Positions 10,110 to 20,396 of a stretch of 36,406 nucleotides of DNA are shown one piece after another. Numbering within the stretch: the stretch's first letter is position 1; each line of letters starts with the position of its first letter. The position numbers and the translations under genes were made by a program. The DNA is from Bacillota bacterium (GTDB taxonomy: Bacteria > Bacillota > Desulfitobacteriia > Desulfitobacteriales > Desulfitobacteriaceae), in the NCBI GenBank assembly GCA_030706025.1, contig JAUZPJ010000003.1, positions 1-36,406 on the forward strand, given 5' to 3'. The notes below the pieces were generated by a model. The model saw only the letters and a program-made list of their open reading frames with translations, ran no database searches and had not been told where the DNA came from.

Positions 10110-12131
10110 ATGAAGACCTATGACGCAGAACATCTTCGCAACGTCTGTTTGGTGGGGCATAGTGGTGGCGGAAAAACATCCCTAACGGAAACGTTTCTTT
10201 TCAATTCGGGAGTCATCAAACGTATTGGAAAAATCGCTGAAGGAAACACCGTTTCAGATTACCTTCCGGAAGAAGTTAAACATCAAGTGTCTATTAGTAC
10301 GAGTCTTATTCCGATCGAGTGGCAAGGGGTCAAGGTAAATGTTCTCGATACTCCTGGATATTCGGATTTTTATGGAGAAGTCAAAGGTTCCTTGAGGGTT
10401 GTTGAGTGTGGGGTTTTGGTTCTTTGTGGGGTGACTGGGCTAGAAGTCCAGGCGGAAATTACGTGGGATGTTATGGAGGAACAAAAGTTACCAAAGGTGA
10501 TTTTTGTCAATAAACTTGATCGACAAAATGCAAATTTCGGAAAGGTAATGGAACAATTAAAGTGCACTTATCCACAAGTAAGATTTGTTCCCCTGCAAAT
10601 TCCTATCGGGCAAGAAGCAAGCTTTCAAGGACTTATTGATATCGTGAAGAATAAAGCGTATGAGTTTGAGAATGATGGGAGCGGAAAGTTCTCTGTAATA
10701 GAAGTCCCGCCAGAGTATAAGCAAGAGACTGAATTACTAAGAGAACAATTGTCAGAAGCAGTCGCAGATGCAGACGATGAAATATTGACGAAATACCTTG
10801 AAGGAGAAGGGTTAGATGAGGGTGATATCCAAATCGCTTTAAGGAAAGCTTTGCAGCAAAATCTTGTTGTTCCAGTGCTCTGTGGCTCGGCGTATAAAAA
10901 TATTGGGATTGCCAATATCTTAGATTTCGTTGCAGATTTTGTTCCTAGGCCAGAAGTTATGACCGAACAAGCGGCCTTAGTGTTTAAAACCTTAGCAGAT
11001 CCTTATGTAGGCAAAATGTCGTTCTTTCGCGTTTATGGTGGAAAGTTTACGAATGAATCCCTGGTCTATAATTCAACTCGCGATTTAGAAGAAAAAATGG
11101 GGCAGCCCTTCTATTTGCGTGGAAAAACCCAGACGCCCGTTTCATCAGTTTCAGCGGGCGATATTGCTGTTATTGCCAAGTTACAAGACGTAAAAACTGG
11201 CGATACCTTATGTAGGAAGGATCATCGCGTACAGTTTCCCGGAATCGAGTTTCCAGTTCCTTATTTATCTATGACCATTGAACCAAAAAGTAAAGGAGAC
11301 GAGGATAAGCTTGGTAGTACATTAGTGCGATTGGTGGAAGAAGATCCCACGCTTAGGGTTAGTAAAAACACCGAAACTAAAGAGATGCTGTTAACGGGAA
11401 TCGGGGAAATGCACCTAGAAATTCTGCAGGAAAAACTGAGCCGTAAATATGGCGTTGAGGTTGCCATGAAGATTCCACGCGTGCCTTATCGCGAGACAAT
11501 CCGAAAAACCGTGAGAGTAGAGGGGAAACATAAGAAACAAACTGGTGGGCATGGTCAATATGGTCACGTCTGGATTAACCTCGAACCCTCGGATGGCAAG
11601 GAATTTGAGTTTGCTGAGGATATTTTTGGCGGTTCTGTTCCTAAGCAATATATTCCAGCTGTAGAAAAGGGTATTCGAGAGGCAATGGCGGAAGGAGCAA
11701 TGGTTGGTTATCCTGTGACAGATATTAAGGTCACGCTTTGTGATGGTTCTTATCATGCCGTGGATTCATCAGAAATGGCCTTTAAACTTGCTGCAATAAT
11801 CGCTTTTCGCAAGGGAGTACAGTTAGCAAAACCGATTTTACTTGAGCCCGTTGTTGAGGTAGAAGTTCAGGTGCCAGAAGTCTTCATGGGTGAAGTGATT
11901 GGAGACCTTAATGCTAAACGGGGGAAAATCCTAGGTTTGGTTGCCTGTGGGAAATATCAGGTAATCCGTGCTCATGTTCCGCAGGCCGAAATGATGCGCT
12001 ATGCCATTGATTTGCGCTCTCTCACGCAGGGTAGAGGGACATTTACTATGAATTTCAATCAATATGAAGAAGTACCAGACAAAATAAGCGAAGCGCTAGT
12101 AAGCCAATTAAAAGTTGCACAAGGTCACTAA
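10110..12131 (+). CDS. elongation factor G-like translational GTPase (FusA paralog)
   Basis: GHSGGGKTSLTE P-loop, LDTPGYSDF, VNKLDR, and EF-G domain IV/V HGQYGHVWINLEP, GRGTFTM; AAGGAGG before ATG 10110. Confidence 0.92.
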   Translation: MKTYDAEHLRNVCLVGHSGGGKTSLTETFLFNSGVIKRIGKIAEGNTVSDYLPEEVKHQVSISTSLIPIEWQGVKVNVLDTPGYSDFYGEVKGSLRVVECGVLVLCGVTGLEVQAEITWDVMEEQKLPKVIFVNKLDRQNANFGKVMEQLKCTYPQVRFVPLQIPIGQEASFQGLIDIVKNKAYEFENDGSGKFSVIEVPPEYKQETELLREQLSEAVADADDEILTKYLEGEGLDEGDIQIALRKALQQNLVVPVLCGSAYKNIGIANILDFVADFVPRPEVMTEQAALVFKTLADPYVGKMSFFRVYGGKFTNESLVYNSTRDLEEKMGQPFYLRGKTQTPVSSVSAGDIAVIAKLQDVKTGDTLCRKDHRVQFPGIEFPVPYLSMTIEPKSKGDEDKLGSTLVRLVEEDPTLRVSKNTETKEMLLTGIGEMHLEILQEKLSRKYGVEVAMKIPRVPYRETIRKTVRVEGKHKKQTGGHGQYGHVWINLEPSDGKEFEFAEDIFGGSVPKQYIPAVEKGIREAMAEGAMVGYPVTDIKVTLCDGSYHAVDSSEMAFKLAAIIAFRKGVQLAKPILLEPVVEVEVQVPEVFMGEVIGDLNAKRGKILGLVACGKYQVIRAHVPQAEMMRYAIDLRSLTQGRGTFTMNFNQYEEVPDKISEALVSQLKVAQGH

Positions 12132-12178
12132 AAAAAGAGGAGTTGTCGGCGATTCATAAGCCTACAACTCCTCTTTTT
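12131..12178. terminator. terminator
   Basis: AAAAAGAGGAGTTGT...ACAACTCCTCTTTTT inverted repeat. Confidence 0.85.
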
Positions 12179-12236
12179 AGGTCGATGTATATCCCCATTT
12201 TTTGGATTGAAGTGTTTTCGTAATAATGGTAGAATA

Positions 12237-12256
12237 ATGTTAGTACCAACTAACAT
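12237..12256. promoter_or_regulatory. candidate TetR-family operator
   Basis: Perfect palindrome ATGTTAGT-ACCA-ACTAACAT located 36 bp upstream of the TetR start. Confidence 0.7.
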
Positions 12257-12292
12257 ACATATTGTTATTAACTAATAAAATGGGGTCGAGTT

Positions 12293-12874
12293 ATGTGCAG
12301 TTTTAATACCGAAGACAAAATTCTTAATGCTTCAATTGTCCTGTTCTCACAAAAAGGGTATAGCGCTGTTACAACTAAAGAAATCGCCAAAGTAGCTGGC
12401 GTAAGCGAAATGACGCTTTTCAGACATTTTGAAAGTAAACACAACCTGTTTGAAAAGGCTTTTGAGAAATTTGTTTTTTCACCCAAGTTCAAAGCCCTGT
12501 TTGAAGGACTGGAAGGAGATTTAGAAAGAGATTTAAATAAAATTTGCACTTCATATCATGATATATTGTTCAAAAATCAAAATATAATTTTAATGTATTT
12601 TAAAAACGAGGAATTAAATCCCGAATTCGATATCACATTATTTAAATTTCCTAATGAATTAAAAAAACACTTATGCCGCTATTTTGAAATAATGAGAGAT
12701 AAAGGTGTTATACAGGAAAATCCCGAATCCTTAGCAATTAGTTTCCTTACCACGAATTTTGGCCTCTTTTTTACTTCTTTGGTCATGAATAAACTGAACA
12801 ACGAAATCGACGTAGAGGCTTGTATTTATAATTACGTTAGAATTTTCGCAAAAGGGATAACCTGTTCAATATAA
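12293..12874 (+). CDS. TetR/AcrR family transcriptional regulator
   Basis: ILNASIVLFSQKGYSAVTTKEIAKVAGVSEMTLFRHFESKHNLFEKAF N-terminal HTH. Confidence 0.93.
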   Translation: MCSFNTEDKILNASIVLFSQKGYSAVTTKEIAKVAGVSEMTLFRHFESKHNLFEKAFEKFVFSPKFKALFEGLEGDLERDLNKICTSYHDILFKNQNIILMYFKNEELNPEFDITLFKFPNELKKHLCRYFEIMRDKGVIQENPESLAISFLTTNFGLFFTSLVMNKLNNEIDVEACIYNYVRIFAKGITCSI

Positions 12875-12918
12875 TATTATAAATTTTAATTTTCAAAGTT
12901 GTACAGTTGGAGGAAGAT

Positions 12919-15900
12919 ATGAGTGCAATCTTAAATATTGGACTGGATGTTGGATCTACAACGGTAAAAGTTGTGGTTTTAGATACTAATAAAACTATTA
13001 TTTACAAAAAATATTTGAGACATTTTTCTAATATCAAAAATACTGTCGTAATGATGCTTGAGGATGCCAAATCGATCATTCAGGGACATTTGTTAACCCT
13101 TATGGTGACAGGATCTGGCGGATATAATATTTCCCAAAAGTTAGAGGTTCCATTTATTCAAGAGGTTATTGCTTGTACAAATGCCATTAAAATGGTTATA
13201 CCCAAAACGGATGCAGCCATTGAACTTGGCGGTGAAGATGCTAAAATTACCTATTTCGGTGAATCTGTTGAACAAAGAATGAATGGAACGTGTGCTGGGG
13301 GGACGGGTGCATTTATTGACCAAATGGCGACCTTGCTGCAAACCGATGCGCCCGGTCTTAATGAGCTTGCCAAAAACTACCATACTATTTACCCAATTGC
13401 TTCAAGGTGTGGTGTCTTTGCCAAAACAGATGTTCAACCTTTGCTTAATGAGGGGGCCGCTAAGGAAGATATTGCGGTGTCCGTATTGCAGGCGGTTGTG
13501 AATCAAACAATCAGCGGACTGGCCCAAGGACGTCCGATTAGTGGAAATGTGGCATTTTTAGGGGGCCCTTTGCATTTTATGTCCGAACTAAGACATCGCT
13601 TTATCCAGACTTTGTCTTTAGATAACAATAATGTAATCTTTCCTGAAGACTCACAATTTTTTGTGGCTATTGGAGCCGCGTTATCTTCACGCGATAAGGT
13701 GCCGTTTACACTAGAGTGTCTTTACGAACGAACCCCCATGATTTATGACATTAGTGATACGGAGGGTGGAAAATCTGAAGTTTTATTTGCTAATGATGAG
13801 GAATATCGAGACTTTAAAGCAAGACATAACTTGCATAAAGTTGGCAGAGTAGATCTCAAAAGCTATTCCGGGAATGCATATTTAGGAATTGATGCTGGGT
13901 CGACGACCACTAAGGTTGCGCTAGTTAACGATCAAGGTGAGCTATTGTATTCACACTATGGAAGCAATAAGGGCAACCCTTTAGAATCCACCATTGAAGC
14001 AATGAAAACTTTGTATGGAAAACTCAATCACGAGACTAGTATTGTCAATTCTACCGTCACTGGTTATGGAGAACACTTGATAAAAGCGGCTTTGAAAGTT
14101 GATATTGGGGAGATTGAAACAGTTGCTCATTATACAGCGGCTAACTTTTTTAGACCGGGAGTCGACTTTGTCTTAGACATCGGTGGACAAGACATGAAAA
14201 GTTTGGTGATTAAAGATGGAGTGATTGAATCCATTACCTTAAATGAAGCCTGTTCAGCTGGGTGTGGATCCTTTGTGGAAACTTTCGCAAATTCTCTTAA
14301 CTTAGAAGTCGAAGAATTTGCGCGCTTGAGTCAAGGATCTCGGCATCCCGTTGACCTGGGAACTCGTTGTACCGTTTTTATGAATTCTAAAGTAAAACAA
14401 GCACAAAAGGAAGGGGCTGAGGTCAGCGATCTTTCAGCGGGGATTGCTATTTCAGTTATTAAAAACGCTCTTTTTAAAGTGATACGCTTAAGAAGTGCTG
14501 AACACCTCGGCAACAAGATTGTTGTGCAGGGGGGAACCTTTTACAACGATGCCGTCCTGCGGGCCTTCGAGAAAATTGCCAATCAGGAAGTGGTCCGCCC
14601 TGATATTGCTGGCATCATGGGGGCGTTTGGAGCAGCTTTGATTGCCAGAGACCGTTATAAAGTAGGGTATCATTCAGGCCTTTTGCCTGTGGACGATCTA
14701 TTAGATTTTAAAACTCAGACATCGACCAAACGGTGCGGACTGTGTGGTAATAACTGTCTGGTGAGTATCAAACAATTCTCAGGCGGAAGTGAATATATTT
14801 CCGGAAATCGCTGTGAAAGAGGGGCTGGGAAAGAGGTTATTAATCGGGGGACTCCCAACCTCTATGATTATAAGTATAAACGAGTCTTTAACTATAAGCC
14901 CTTGACTGAAGAAAAGGCTATGCGAGGTACAATTGGTATTCCACGAGTTCTCAATATTTATGAGGATTACCCATTCTGGTTCACATTGTTTACAGAGCTC
15001 GGTTACCGAGTGGTTATTTCGGGCCGCTCCTCAAAACAACTCTATGAGCTGGGGATGGATACGATTCCGTCAGAATCTGCTTGTTACCCTGCAAAACTTG
15101 TCCATGGTCATATCAATTATTTAATTAAAAAAGGGATTAGAAAGATTTTTTATCCTTGTATTCCTTATGTACCACAAGAAGATCCTAAGGCTGACAACCA
15201 CTATAATTGTCCTGTAGTCACTTCCTACCCAGAAACCATCAATGCGAACATGGACTGTCTTCGTGAGCCAGATGTAAGGTTTTATCACCCGTTTCTGCCA
15301 CTGGATATGCCAAGCAGAATGGTCAAACGATTGTTTGAAGAGTTGGAGCCCGAGGAAATTCCCAAGCATGAGTTTGCCGATGCCCTGAAAAAAGCCTATG
15401 CGGAACAGGAGCGGTATAAAGAAGACGTTAGACTTAAAGGGGAAGAAGCCCTGCGCTATATTCATGAAAACAAGATAAAAGGCATTGTACTCGTGGGTAG
15501 ACCATATCATATTGATCCAGAAATTAACCACGGTATCCCAGAGATGATAGGGTCCTATGGCTTTGCCATTTTATCCGAGGATTCAATCCGGCATCTGGGC
15601 GAAATCGAAAATCCTTTACGGGTTGTCAATCAGTGGGTATATCACTCAAGGGAGTATTCTGCGGCGAGCTACGTTGCGCAACAGAAGGATTTGGAGATTA
15701 TTCAGCTAAACTCGTTCGGCTGTGGTCTTGATGCCGTTACAACTGATCAGATTAAAGAGATCTTGGACCCTTATGGTAAAATTTATACCGTCTTAAAAAT
15801 TGATGAAATTAACAATTTGGGGGCTGCTAGAATACGGTTGCGCTCCTTGATTGCGGCCATTAACGAACGTGACAAGAAAAACTTTACTCCTAAGAAACTT

Positions 15901-17229
15901 TATGAGAAACCGCAAAAGGTTTTATTTACTAAAGAGATGAAAAAAACACACACGATTTTGGTGCCCCAGATGTCTCCCATTCATTTTCAATTTTTTAAAA
16001 CAGCGTTTATGAACGATGGGTATAATATTGAAGTTTTGCCTTCAGTTGACAAGTCTGCTATTGATGAAGGATTAAGATATGTGCATAATGACGCCTGTTA
16101 TCCTGCTATCATTGTCGTTGGGCAGTTAATGAAAGCCCTGAAATCAGGGATGTATGATTTACACTCCACTTCTGTCATTATTTCTCAAACTGGTGGAGGA
16201 TGCCGAGCTACGAACTATATCGCATTTATCCGAAAAGCTTTACGTGATGCTAATATGGAACGGGTCCCGGTGATTGCCATTAATACAGGGACATCATCTA
16301 ATTTAGAAAACAATCCAGGTTTCAAACTTACCCTCTCGATTTTCAACAAGTTGATGAGAGGACTAATTTATGGGGATCTCCTCATGAGAGTGCTCTATCG
16401 CGTTCGTCCCTACGAGAAAGTACCCGGTTCCGCTAACCAGTTATATGTTTCCTGGGTTCAACGCTGTCAAGAATCATTAAAGGATGGGAATAAGAAGGAC
16501 TTCCATGAAAATGTTCGCCGGATTGTCAAGGACTTTGATGCTTTAGAACTACATGAAGATATGGTGAAACCAAAAGTTGGGGTTGTCGGTGAGATCCTCG
16601 TTAAGTTCCATCCCACAGCGAATAATAACATTGTGGAATTGTTAGAAGCAGAAGGGGCTGAAGCTGTTGTACCCGACCTTGCTGATTTTCTCTTATACGG
16701 TGCCTTTGATAATAGTATTAAGTACGAGAAGTTATCAGGAAGTTTTTGGGGTATGGTGTCTGGCAAACTTTCCGTTAATAGAATTGAATCGTATCGCAAA
16801 GAGATGAAGAAGGCTTTAAGTGCCAGTAAACGATTTGGAGCACCCAAACCCATTTCGGAGATCGCTAAATATGCTCAACAGCATCTTTCGTTGGCCAACC
16901 AATCGGGAGAGGGTTGGTTTCTAACGGGTGAGATGGTTGAGTTAATTCGCAGCGGAGTGAATAACATCGTCTGCTTACAACCATTTGCCTGCTTGCCAAA
17001 CCATATTACGGGAAAAGGGATGTTTCGTGAGCTAAGACGATCTTATCCCGCGGCCAATATCGCCCCGATCGACTATGATCCAGGAGCTAGTGAAGTCAAT
17101 CAGTTAAATCGAATTAAGCTGATGCTTTCCGTGGCCATGGAAAATTTGCATAAAACAGTGAACTCAAAACTGGTAGAGGCTAAGTTGGAGAATGTTTATA
17201 TTAAACGTAAACAGGGGCTTAACCTATAG
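12919..17229 (+). CDS. 2-hydroxyacyl-CoA dehydratase activase-type fusion (two BadF/BcrA-type ASKHA modules plus DUF2229/HgdB-like C-terminal regions)
   Basis: Two ASKHA modules: [17 protein letters not shown]...[10 protein letters not shown]...[16 protein letters not shown] and [16 protein letters not shown]...[10 protein letters not shown]...[16 protein letters not shown]; long C-terminal region with [12 protein letters not shown] and [15 protein letters not shown]. Confidence 0.92.
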   Translation: MSAILNIGLDVGSTTVKVVVLDTNKTIIYKKYLRHFSNIKNTVVMMLEDAKSIIQGHLLTLMVTGSGGYNISQKLEVPFIQEVIACTNAIKMVIPKTDAAIELGGEDAKITYFGESVEQRMNGTCAGGTGAFIDQMATLLQTDAPGLNELAKNYHTIYPIASRCGVFAKTDVQPLLNEGAAKEDIAVSVLQAVVNQTISGLAQGRPISGNVAFLGGPLHFMSELRHRFIQTLSLDNNNVIFPEDSQFFVAIGAALSSRDKVPFTLECLYERTPMIYDISDTEGGKSEVLFANDEEYRDFKARHNLHKVGRVDLKSYSGNAYLGIDAGSTTTKVALVNDQGELLYSHYGSNKGNPLESTIEAMKTLYGKLNHETSIVNSTVTGYGEHLIKAALKVDIGEIETVAHYTAANFFRPGVDFVLDIGGQDMKSLVIKDGVIESITLNEACSAGCGSFVETFANSLNLEVEEFARLSQGSRHPVDLGTRCTVFMNSKVKQAQKEGAEVSDLSAGIAISVIKNALFKVIRLRSAEHLGNKIVVQGGTFYNDAVLRAFEKIANQEVVRPDIAGIMGAFGAALIARDRYKVGYHSGLLPVDDLLDFKTQTSTKRCGLCGNNCLVSIKQFSGGSEYISGNRCERGAGKEVINRGTPNLYDYKYKRVFNYKPLTEEKAMRGTIGIPRVLNIYEDYPFWFTLFTELGYRVVISGRSSKQLYELGMDTIPSESACYPAKLVHGHINYLIKKGIRKIFYPCIPYVPQEDPKADNHYNCPVVTSYPETINANMDCLREPDVRFYHPFLPLDMPSRMVKRLFEELEPEEIPKHEFADALKKAYAEQERYKEDVRLKGEEALRYIHENKIKGIVLVGRPYHIDPEINHGIPEMIGSYGFAILSEDSIRHLGEIENPLRVVNQWVYHSREYSAASYVAQQKDLEIIQLNSFGCGLDAVTTDQIKEILDPYGKIYTVLKIDEINNLGAARIRLRSLIAAINERDKKNFTPKKLYEKPQKVLFTKEMKKTHTILVPQMSPIHFQFFKTAFMNDGYNIEVLPSVDKSAIDEGLRYVHNDACYPAIIVVGQLMKALKSGMYDLHSTSVIISQTGGGCRATNYIAFIRKALRDANMERVPVIAINTGTSSNLENNPGFKLTLSIFNKLMRGLIYGDLLMRVLYRVRPYEKVPGSANQLYVSWVQRCQESLKDGNKKDFHENVRRIVKDFDALELHEDMVKPKVGVVGEILVKFHPTANNNIVELLEAEGAEAVVPDLADFLLYGAFDNSIKYEKLSGSFWGMVSGKLSVNRIESYRKEMKKALSASKRFGAPKPISEIAKYAQQHLSLANQSGEGWFLTGEMVELIRSGVNNIVCLQPFACLPNHITGKGMFRELRRSYPAANIAPIDYDPGASEVNQLNRIKLMLSVAMENLHKTVNSKLVEAKLENVYIKRKQGLNL

Positions 17230-17233
17230 CAGA

Positions 17234-17268
17234 AGAGAACCATGCTGAATTCCGGCGTGGTTCTCTTT
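17234..17268 (+). terminator. terminator
   Basis: AGAGAACCATGC...GCGTGGTTCTCTTT. Confidence 0.75.
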
Positions 17269-17323
17269 AATATGACTTAATACTATCAGGGGTCAGGTTT
17301 ATTTAGTCAGACGTTAAGTTTTG

Positions 17324-18067
17324 CTATTTAAGAAAAGGATAAGCCGCCAGTAAACAAACGAGTTCCGAAAGTTCGATCATCGCCCCGTACAGGTCTCCAG
17401 TCAACCCTCCAAGTAGAGCGGAAATTCTAAAAGCTAACAAGGTGATAAAAAGAATCGAAATCCCAAAAGAAATGGGCCCAGCTAAGCCTACCAGGTAAAA
17501 CGAAATTCCGCAAACAATCCCCCCAGTAAGAAGAAAGGGAATCCACGTAGTTGCTTCATGAAAACCTTTGCCTAGACCTTGCGCTCGGGCATAGGGGAAT
17601 CCAATAACCCCTATCTGGAATACCCAGCGTGAGAGCATAGGCATCACAAGAAGAATTGAAAATTGAGTTGCTGTTAAACTAGCAAATAAGGAGAACTTTA
17701 GGAGCAATAAGCCCACGAGTGCCATAGAAGCGTGGGCTCCGACTCGGCTGTCTTTCATGATTTCCAAGATTCTTTCAGGACTTCGGGCAGAGAGTAAACC
17801 ATCCATGCTATCCATGTACCCATCCAGATGGATCCCACCAGTGAGAATTAACTCGACAACTAATAATAGCGCACCGATAGCTAACGGTGGGAAAACGTGG
17901 GTTAAGGATTTGGCCACAAGCCAGAGAAACAGGCCTATGACCAGTCCGACCAAGGGATAATAACGATAACTTCGTGTAAATTCTTCCGCAGTAACGTCCT
18001 CAGGTCCTGGCAAAGGGATGCGGGTCAGGAAGGTAAGGGCAATTAGAAAACCGCGCACGATAATCAC
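17324..18067 (-). CDS. cobS: adenosylcobinamide-GDP ribazoletransferase (cobalamin synthase)
   Basis: FLIALTFLTRIPLPGPEDVTAEEF...GGIHLDGYMDSMDGLLSARSPERILEIMKDSRVGAHA; GTG start overlaps the cobU stop as GTGA. Confidence 0.93.
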   Translation of the reverse strand: MIIVRGFLIALTFLTRIPLPGPEDVTAEEFTRSYRYYPLVGLVIGLFLWLVAKSLTHVFPPLAIGALLLVVELILTGGIHLDGYMDSMDGLLSARSPERILEIMKDSRVGAHASMALVGLLLLKFSLFASLTATQFSILLVMPMLSRWVFQIGVIGFPYARAQGLGKGFHEATTWIPFLLTGGIVCGISFYLVGLAGPISFGISILFITLLAFRISALLGGLTGDLYGAMIELSELVCLLAAYPFLK

Positions 18068-18669
18068 TCCTCGCGAAGGGAAGATAGGAGTTGTTCCCCA
18101 GTGTGTTTTATTTCCATAGGGAAACCTGCCACAACCAAATAAACTTCGTTCGCACTTTGTGCCAGGATTCGATTGCATCGTCCCACGACATCCCGATAAG
18201 CTCTAGATAAAGGGTATTCTGGGACGATCCCTTGCCCGATTTCATTGGTTACAAAGATAACTTGCGGTTTAATCTCACGGGCAAGTCTCGCAACCTCATC
18301 AACTTCAGCTGCGATTTGTGGTTCTAGGTCTGAAAATTTTACTTGGTTGAGTTCAGAGGTTGATGTCGGTTTTGTTTGTCCTTGTAAGAGTAAATTCGAG
18401 AGCCAAAGGGTAACACAATCAAGGAGGATCACCCCATCTTCGTCTTTGAGTTGGAGCAATGTTTCACGAATGTTCTGGGGCTCTTCAATGAGCCTCCAAG
18501 TAGACGGGCGTTGTTCTTGATGTTTTCTTACACGTCGGGCCATTTCATCATCCCAGACTTGGGCAGTTGCTATGTAGATAACAGGACGTTTTGTCGAAGC
18601 GGCTAGAAGTTCCGCGAATTGGCTTTTTCCACTTCGCGCACCGCCAGTAATAAGTGTAAATTGAGACAT
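18064..18669 (-). CDS. cobU: adenosylcobinamide kinase / adenosylcobinamide-phosphate guanylyltransferase
   Basis: LITGGARSGKSQFAE P-loop...YIATAQVWDDEMARRVRKHQEQRP...FVTNEIGQGIVPEYPLSRAYRDVVGRCN; AGGAG upstream of ATG 18669. Confidence 0.95.
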   Translation of the reverse strand: MSQFTLITGGARSGKSQFAELLAASTKRPVIYIATAQVWDDEMARRVRKHQEQRPSTWRLIEEPQNIRETLLQLKDEDGVILLDCVTLWLSNLLLQGQTKPTSTSELNQVKFSDLEPQIAAEVDEVARLAREIKPQVIFVTNEIGQGIVPEYPLSRAYRDVVGRCNRILAQSANEVYLVVAGFPMEIKHTGEQLLSSLREE

Positions 18670-18765
18670 TGTATTCACCGACTCCTATACTTTTAGTTTT
18701 AAACAATATGACAAAGGTCATTGTTACATTAGTTTTTTGGCTCAGCTTCTAGCCTTGTCATGTTG

Positions 18766-18806
18766 GAGAAAAGTCCCGACCACAAATTTCTCTGTGGTCG
18801 GGACTT
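18766..18806 (-). terminator. intrinsic terminator/attenuator between the cobalamin riboswitch and cobU
   Basis: 13-bp arms AGTCCCGACCACA / TGTGGTCGGGACT followed by TTTT on the minus strand. Confidence 0.85.
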
Positions 18807-18851
18807 TACCGTCATCACCGCCGCTCCCTACATTGTAGGAAGGCATTAATA

Positions 18852-19002
18852 TTTTAGGCAGGTCTCCTGGCTATCGAATCATAGCTCAATTTCGTAACCT
18901 TCCCAGCTAAGGCCAGTGATTTACGAAGCTCATCGAATACAGTGGTGGGTCCGCGTCGGTTTTAAGCCGAACTTCCCTATTCTCCCAAAAGGGCACCTAA
19001 AA
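18852..19002 (-). ncRNA. cobalamin (AdoCbl) riboswitch controlling cobU-cobS
   Basis: Minus strand contains the B12-box-like AGCCAGGAGACCTGCC, plus GCGGACCCACCACTG, CACTGGCC and GGGAAGG segments, with P1-like closing arms TTTTAGGTGCCC / CCTGCCTAAAA. Confidence 0.95.
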
Positions 19003-19175
19003 TAACAATATTTTTCTTAAGCTTAACATAATCCTATATCAATCTCAAGGATATTAGAGGATTTCAGAGGATATTTAGGTACAACTTTTCGTAGAAACAG
19101 TAATTAAAATATAGACCAACGATATGAATAAAAAAATTAAATATTTGAATTTGTTGGAATAGTTTAAAAATGGAC

Positions 19176-19204
19176 TTGACGTCTCTATAAAGGATAGGTA
19201 TGAT
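19176..19204 (+). promoter_or_regulatory. sigma-A type promoter of the first CoA-transferase operon
   Basis: TTGACG - 17 nt - TATGAT. Confidence 0.6.
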
Positions 19205-19421
19205 GTCATTAGGATCTATTTTAGAGAAGCTTCTTTAGTTAGAGGGGGAAAAAGAGAAGAATGTAAGGAGTGAGAAAATAGCAATAATTATAATCACTTT
19301 GGCGCCTTAAATTTATGGGAATTCACACAACTCGGAAAGTTGGATATTGCCTCTGAAATAGTGGCCCGTGAGGCCAAACAATTCACGAAAATCAGCGAAT
19401 AAAAAAAGGAGGTATGGATAT

Positions 19422-20396
19422 ATGAGCAGACCCCAAAAAGTTAGTTTGGCAGAAGCTATCAGCCTAATTAGCGATGGCGATATGCTAACATTTAGCGGAT
19501 TTACCATCTGGCGTCGCCCGATGGCGGCCATCATGGAACTCATTCGGCAGGGTAAGAAGAACCTTCATTTGGTAGAGGTTAACGGCGGGACTCATAGTGA
19601 TATGCTGATCGGAGCCGGTTGTGTAAAGATATGGGAGTCTTGTTGGAATGGTCATGAATTGTATGGCAAGATTGCTGGAAATATGTCTCGCAAAGTTGAA
19701 ACGGGCGAGTTAATTATTGAAGATTACAGCCATGTGCAGATGCTACATCGCCTAGTGGCAGGTTCTCAAGGAATACCGTTTATGCCTACGTATGCTGCGA
19801 TGGGTTCCGATATATTAAATCCTGAATACGATATGCTAGGTAAAGCTGGACTTCGGGATGGATCTAATCCCAAAATACCGGCTAAAAAATATGAAATGTA
19901 CAAAGAAAACTTTACCGGAAATGAAGTGTGCCTAATTCCAGCAGCTCAGCCCAACTGGTGTATCGCCCATGTTAATATGGTGGGTTCAGAGGGAACCGTT
20001 CGCGTGATGGGACAAAAGTACAGTGATGAAGAGGCGATGAAATCAGCTGACAAGTTAATCGTCATTACTGAGCAGATCGTCCCGGAAGAATACATCCGTC
20101 GTGAGCCGGAAAGGAACCTTATTCCGCCTCACCTGGTTGACTATATTGTGGAGTTGCCTTGGGGAGCACATCCTACAGGATGTTTTGGCTCTTATGAGAC
20201 AGACGGAGCTTTCATCAATAATTTCTTTACTAAAACTCGTACACAGGAAGGTTTTGATGAGTGGGCCAAAGAATGGATCTTCGGAGTTGCCGATCATGAG
20301 GAATATCTCAACAAGCTAGGTGTAAGCCGCCTGGAAACTTTGAAAGCTAGTGCTGCTCTAGGTTATTCCACCAAAGTGAAAAGGGGGTCGAGATAA
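19422..20396 (+). CDS. CoA-transferase subunit A (glutaconate CoA-transferase A-like)
   Basis: VSLAEAISLISDGDMLTFSGFTIWRRPMAAIMELIR...AGSQGIPFMPTYAAMGSD; AAAGGAGG RBS before ATG 19422. Confidence 0.88.
   Translation: MSRPQKVSLAEAISLISDGDMLTFSGFTIWRRPMAAIMELIRQGKKNLHLVEVNGGTHSDMLIGAGCVKIWESCWNGHELYGKIAGNMSRKVETGELIIEDYSHVQMLHRLVAGSQGIPFMPTYAAMGSDILNPEYDMLGKAGLRDGSNPKIPAKKYEMYKENFTGNEVCLIPAAQPNWCIAHVNMVGSEGTVRVMGQKYSDEEAMKSADKLIVITEQIVPEEYIRREPERNLIPPHLVDYIVELPWGAHPTGCFGSYETDGAFINNFFTKTRTQEGFDEWAKEWIFGVADHEEYLNKLGVSRLETLKASAALGYSTKVKRGSR

Noticed and set aside
15121-15531. Antisense ORFs within the activase gene and other long genes listed in the ORF track
   Set aside because: Overlap strongly coding genes on the opposite strand, lack RBS and protein-family motifs; treated as spurious.
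19270-19402. Possible gene remnant in the leader of the first CoA-transferase operon (frame reading HFGALNLWEFTQLGKLDIASEIVAREAKQFTKISE then stop)
   Set aside because: No start codon in frame after the preceding stop and too short to identify; could be 5'UTR chance coding.
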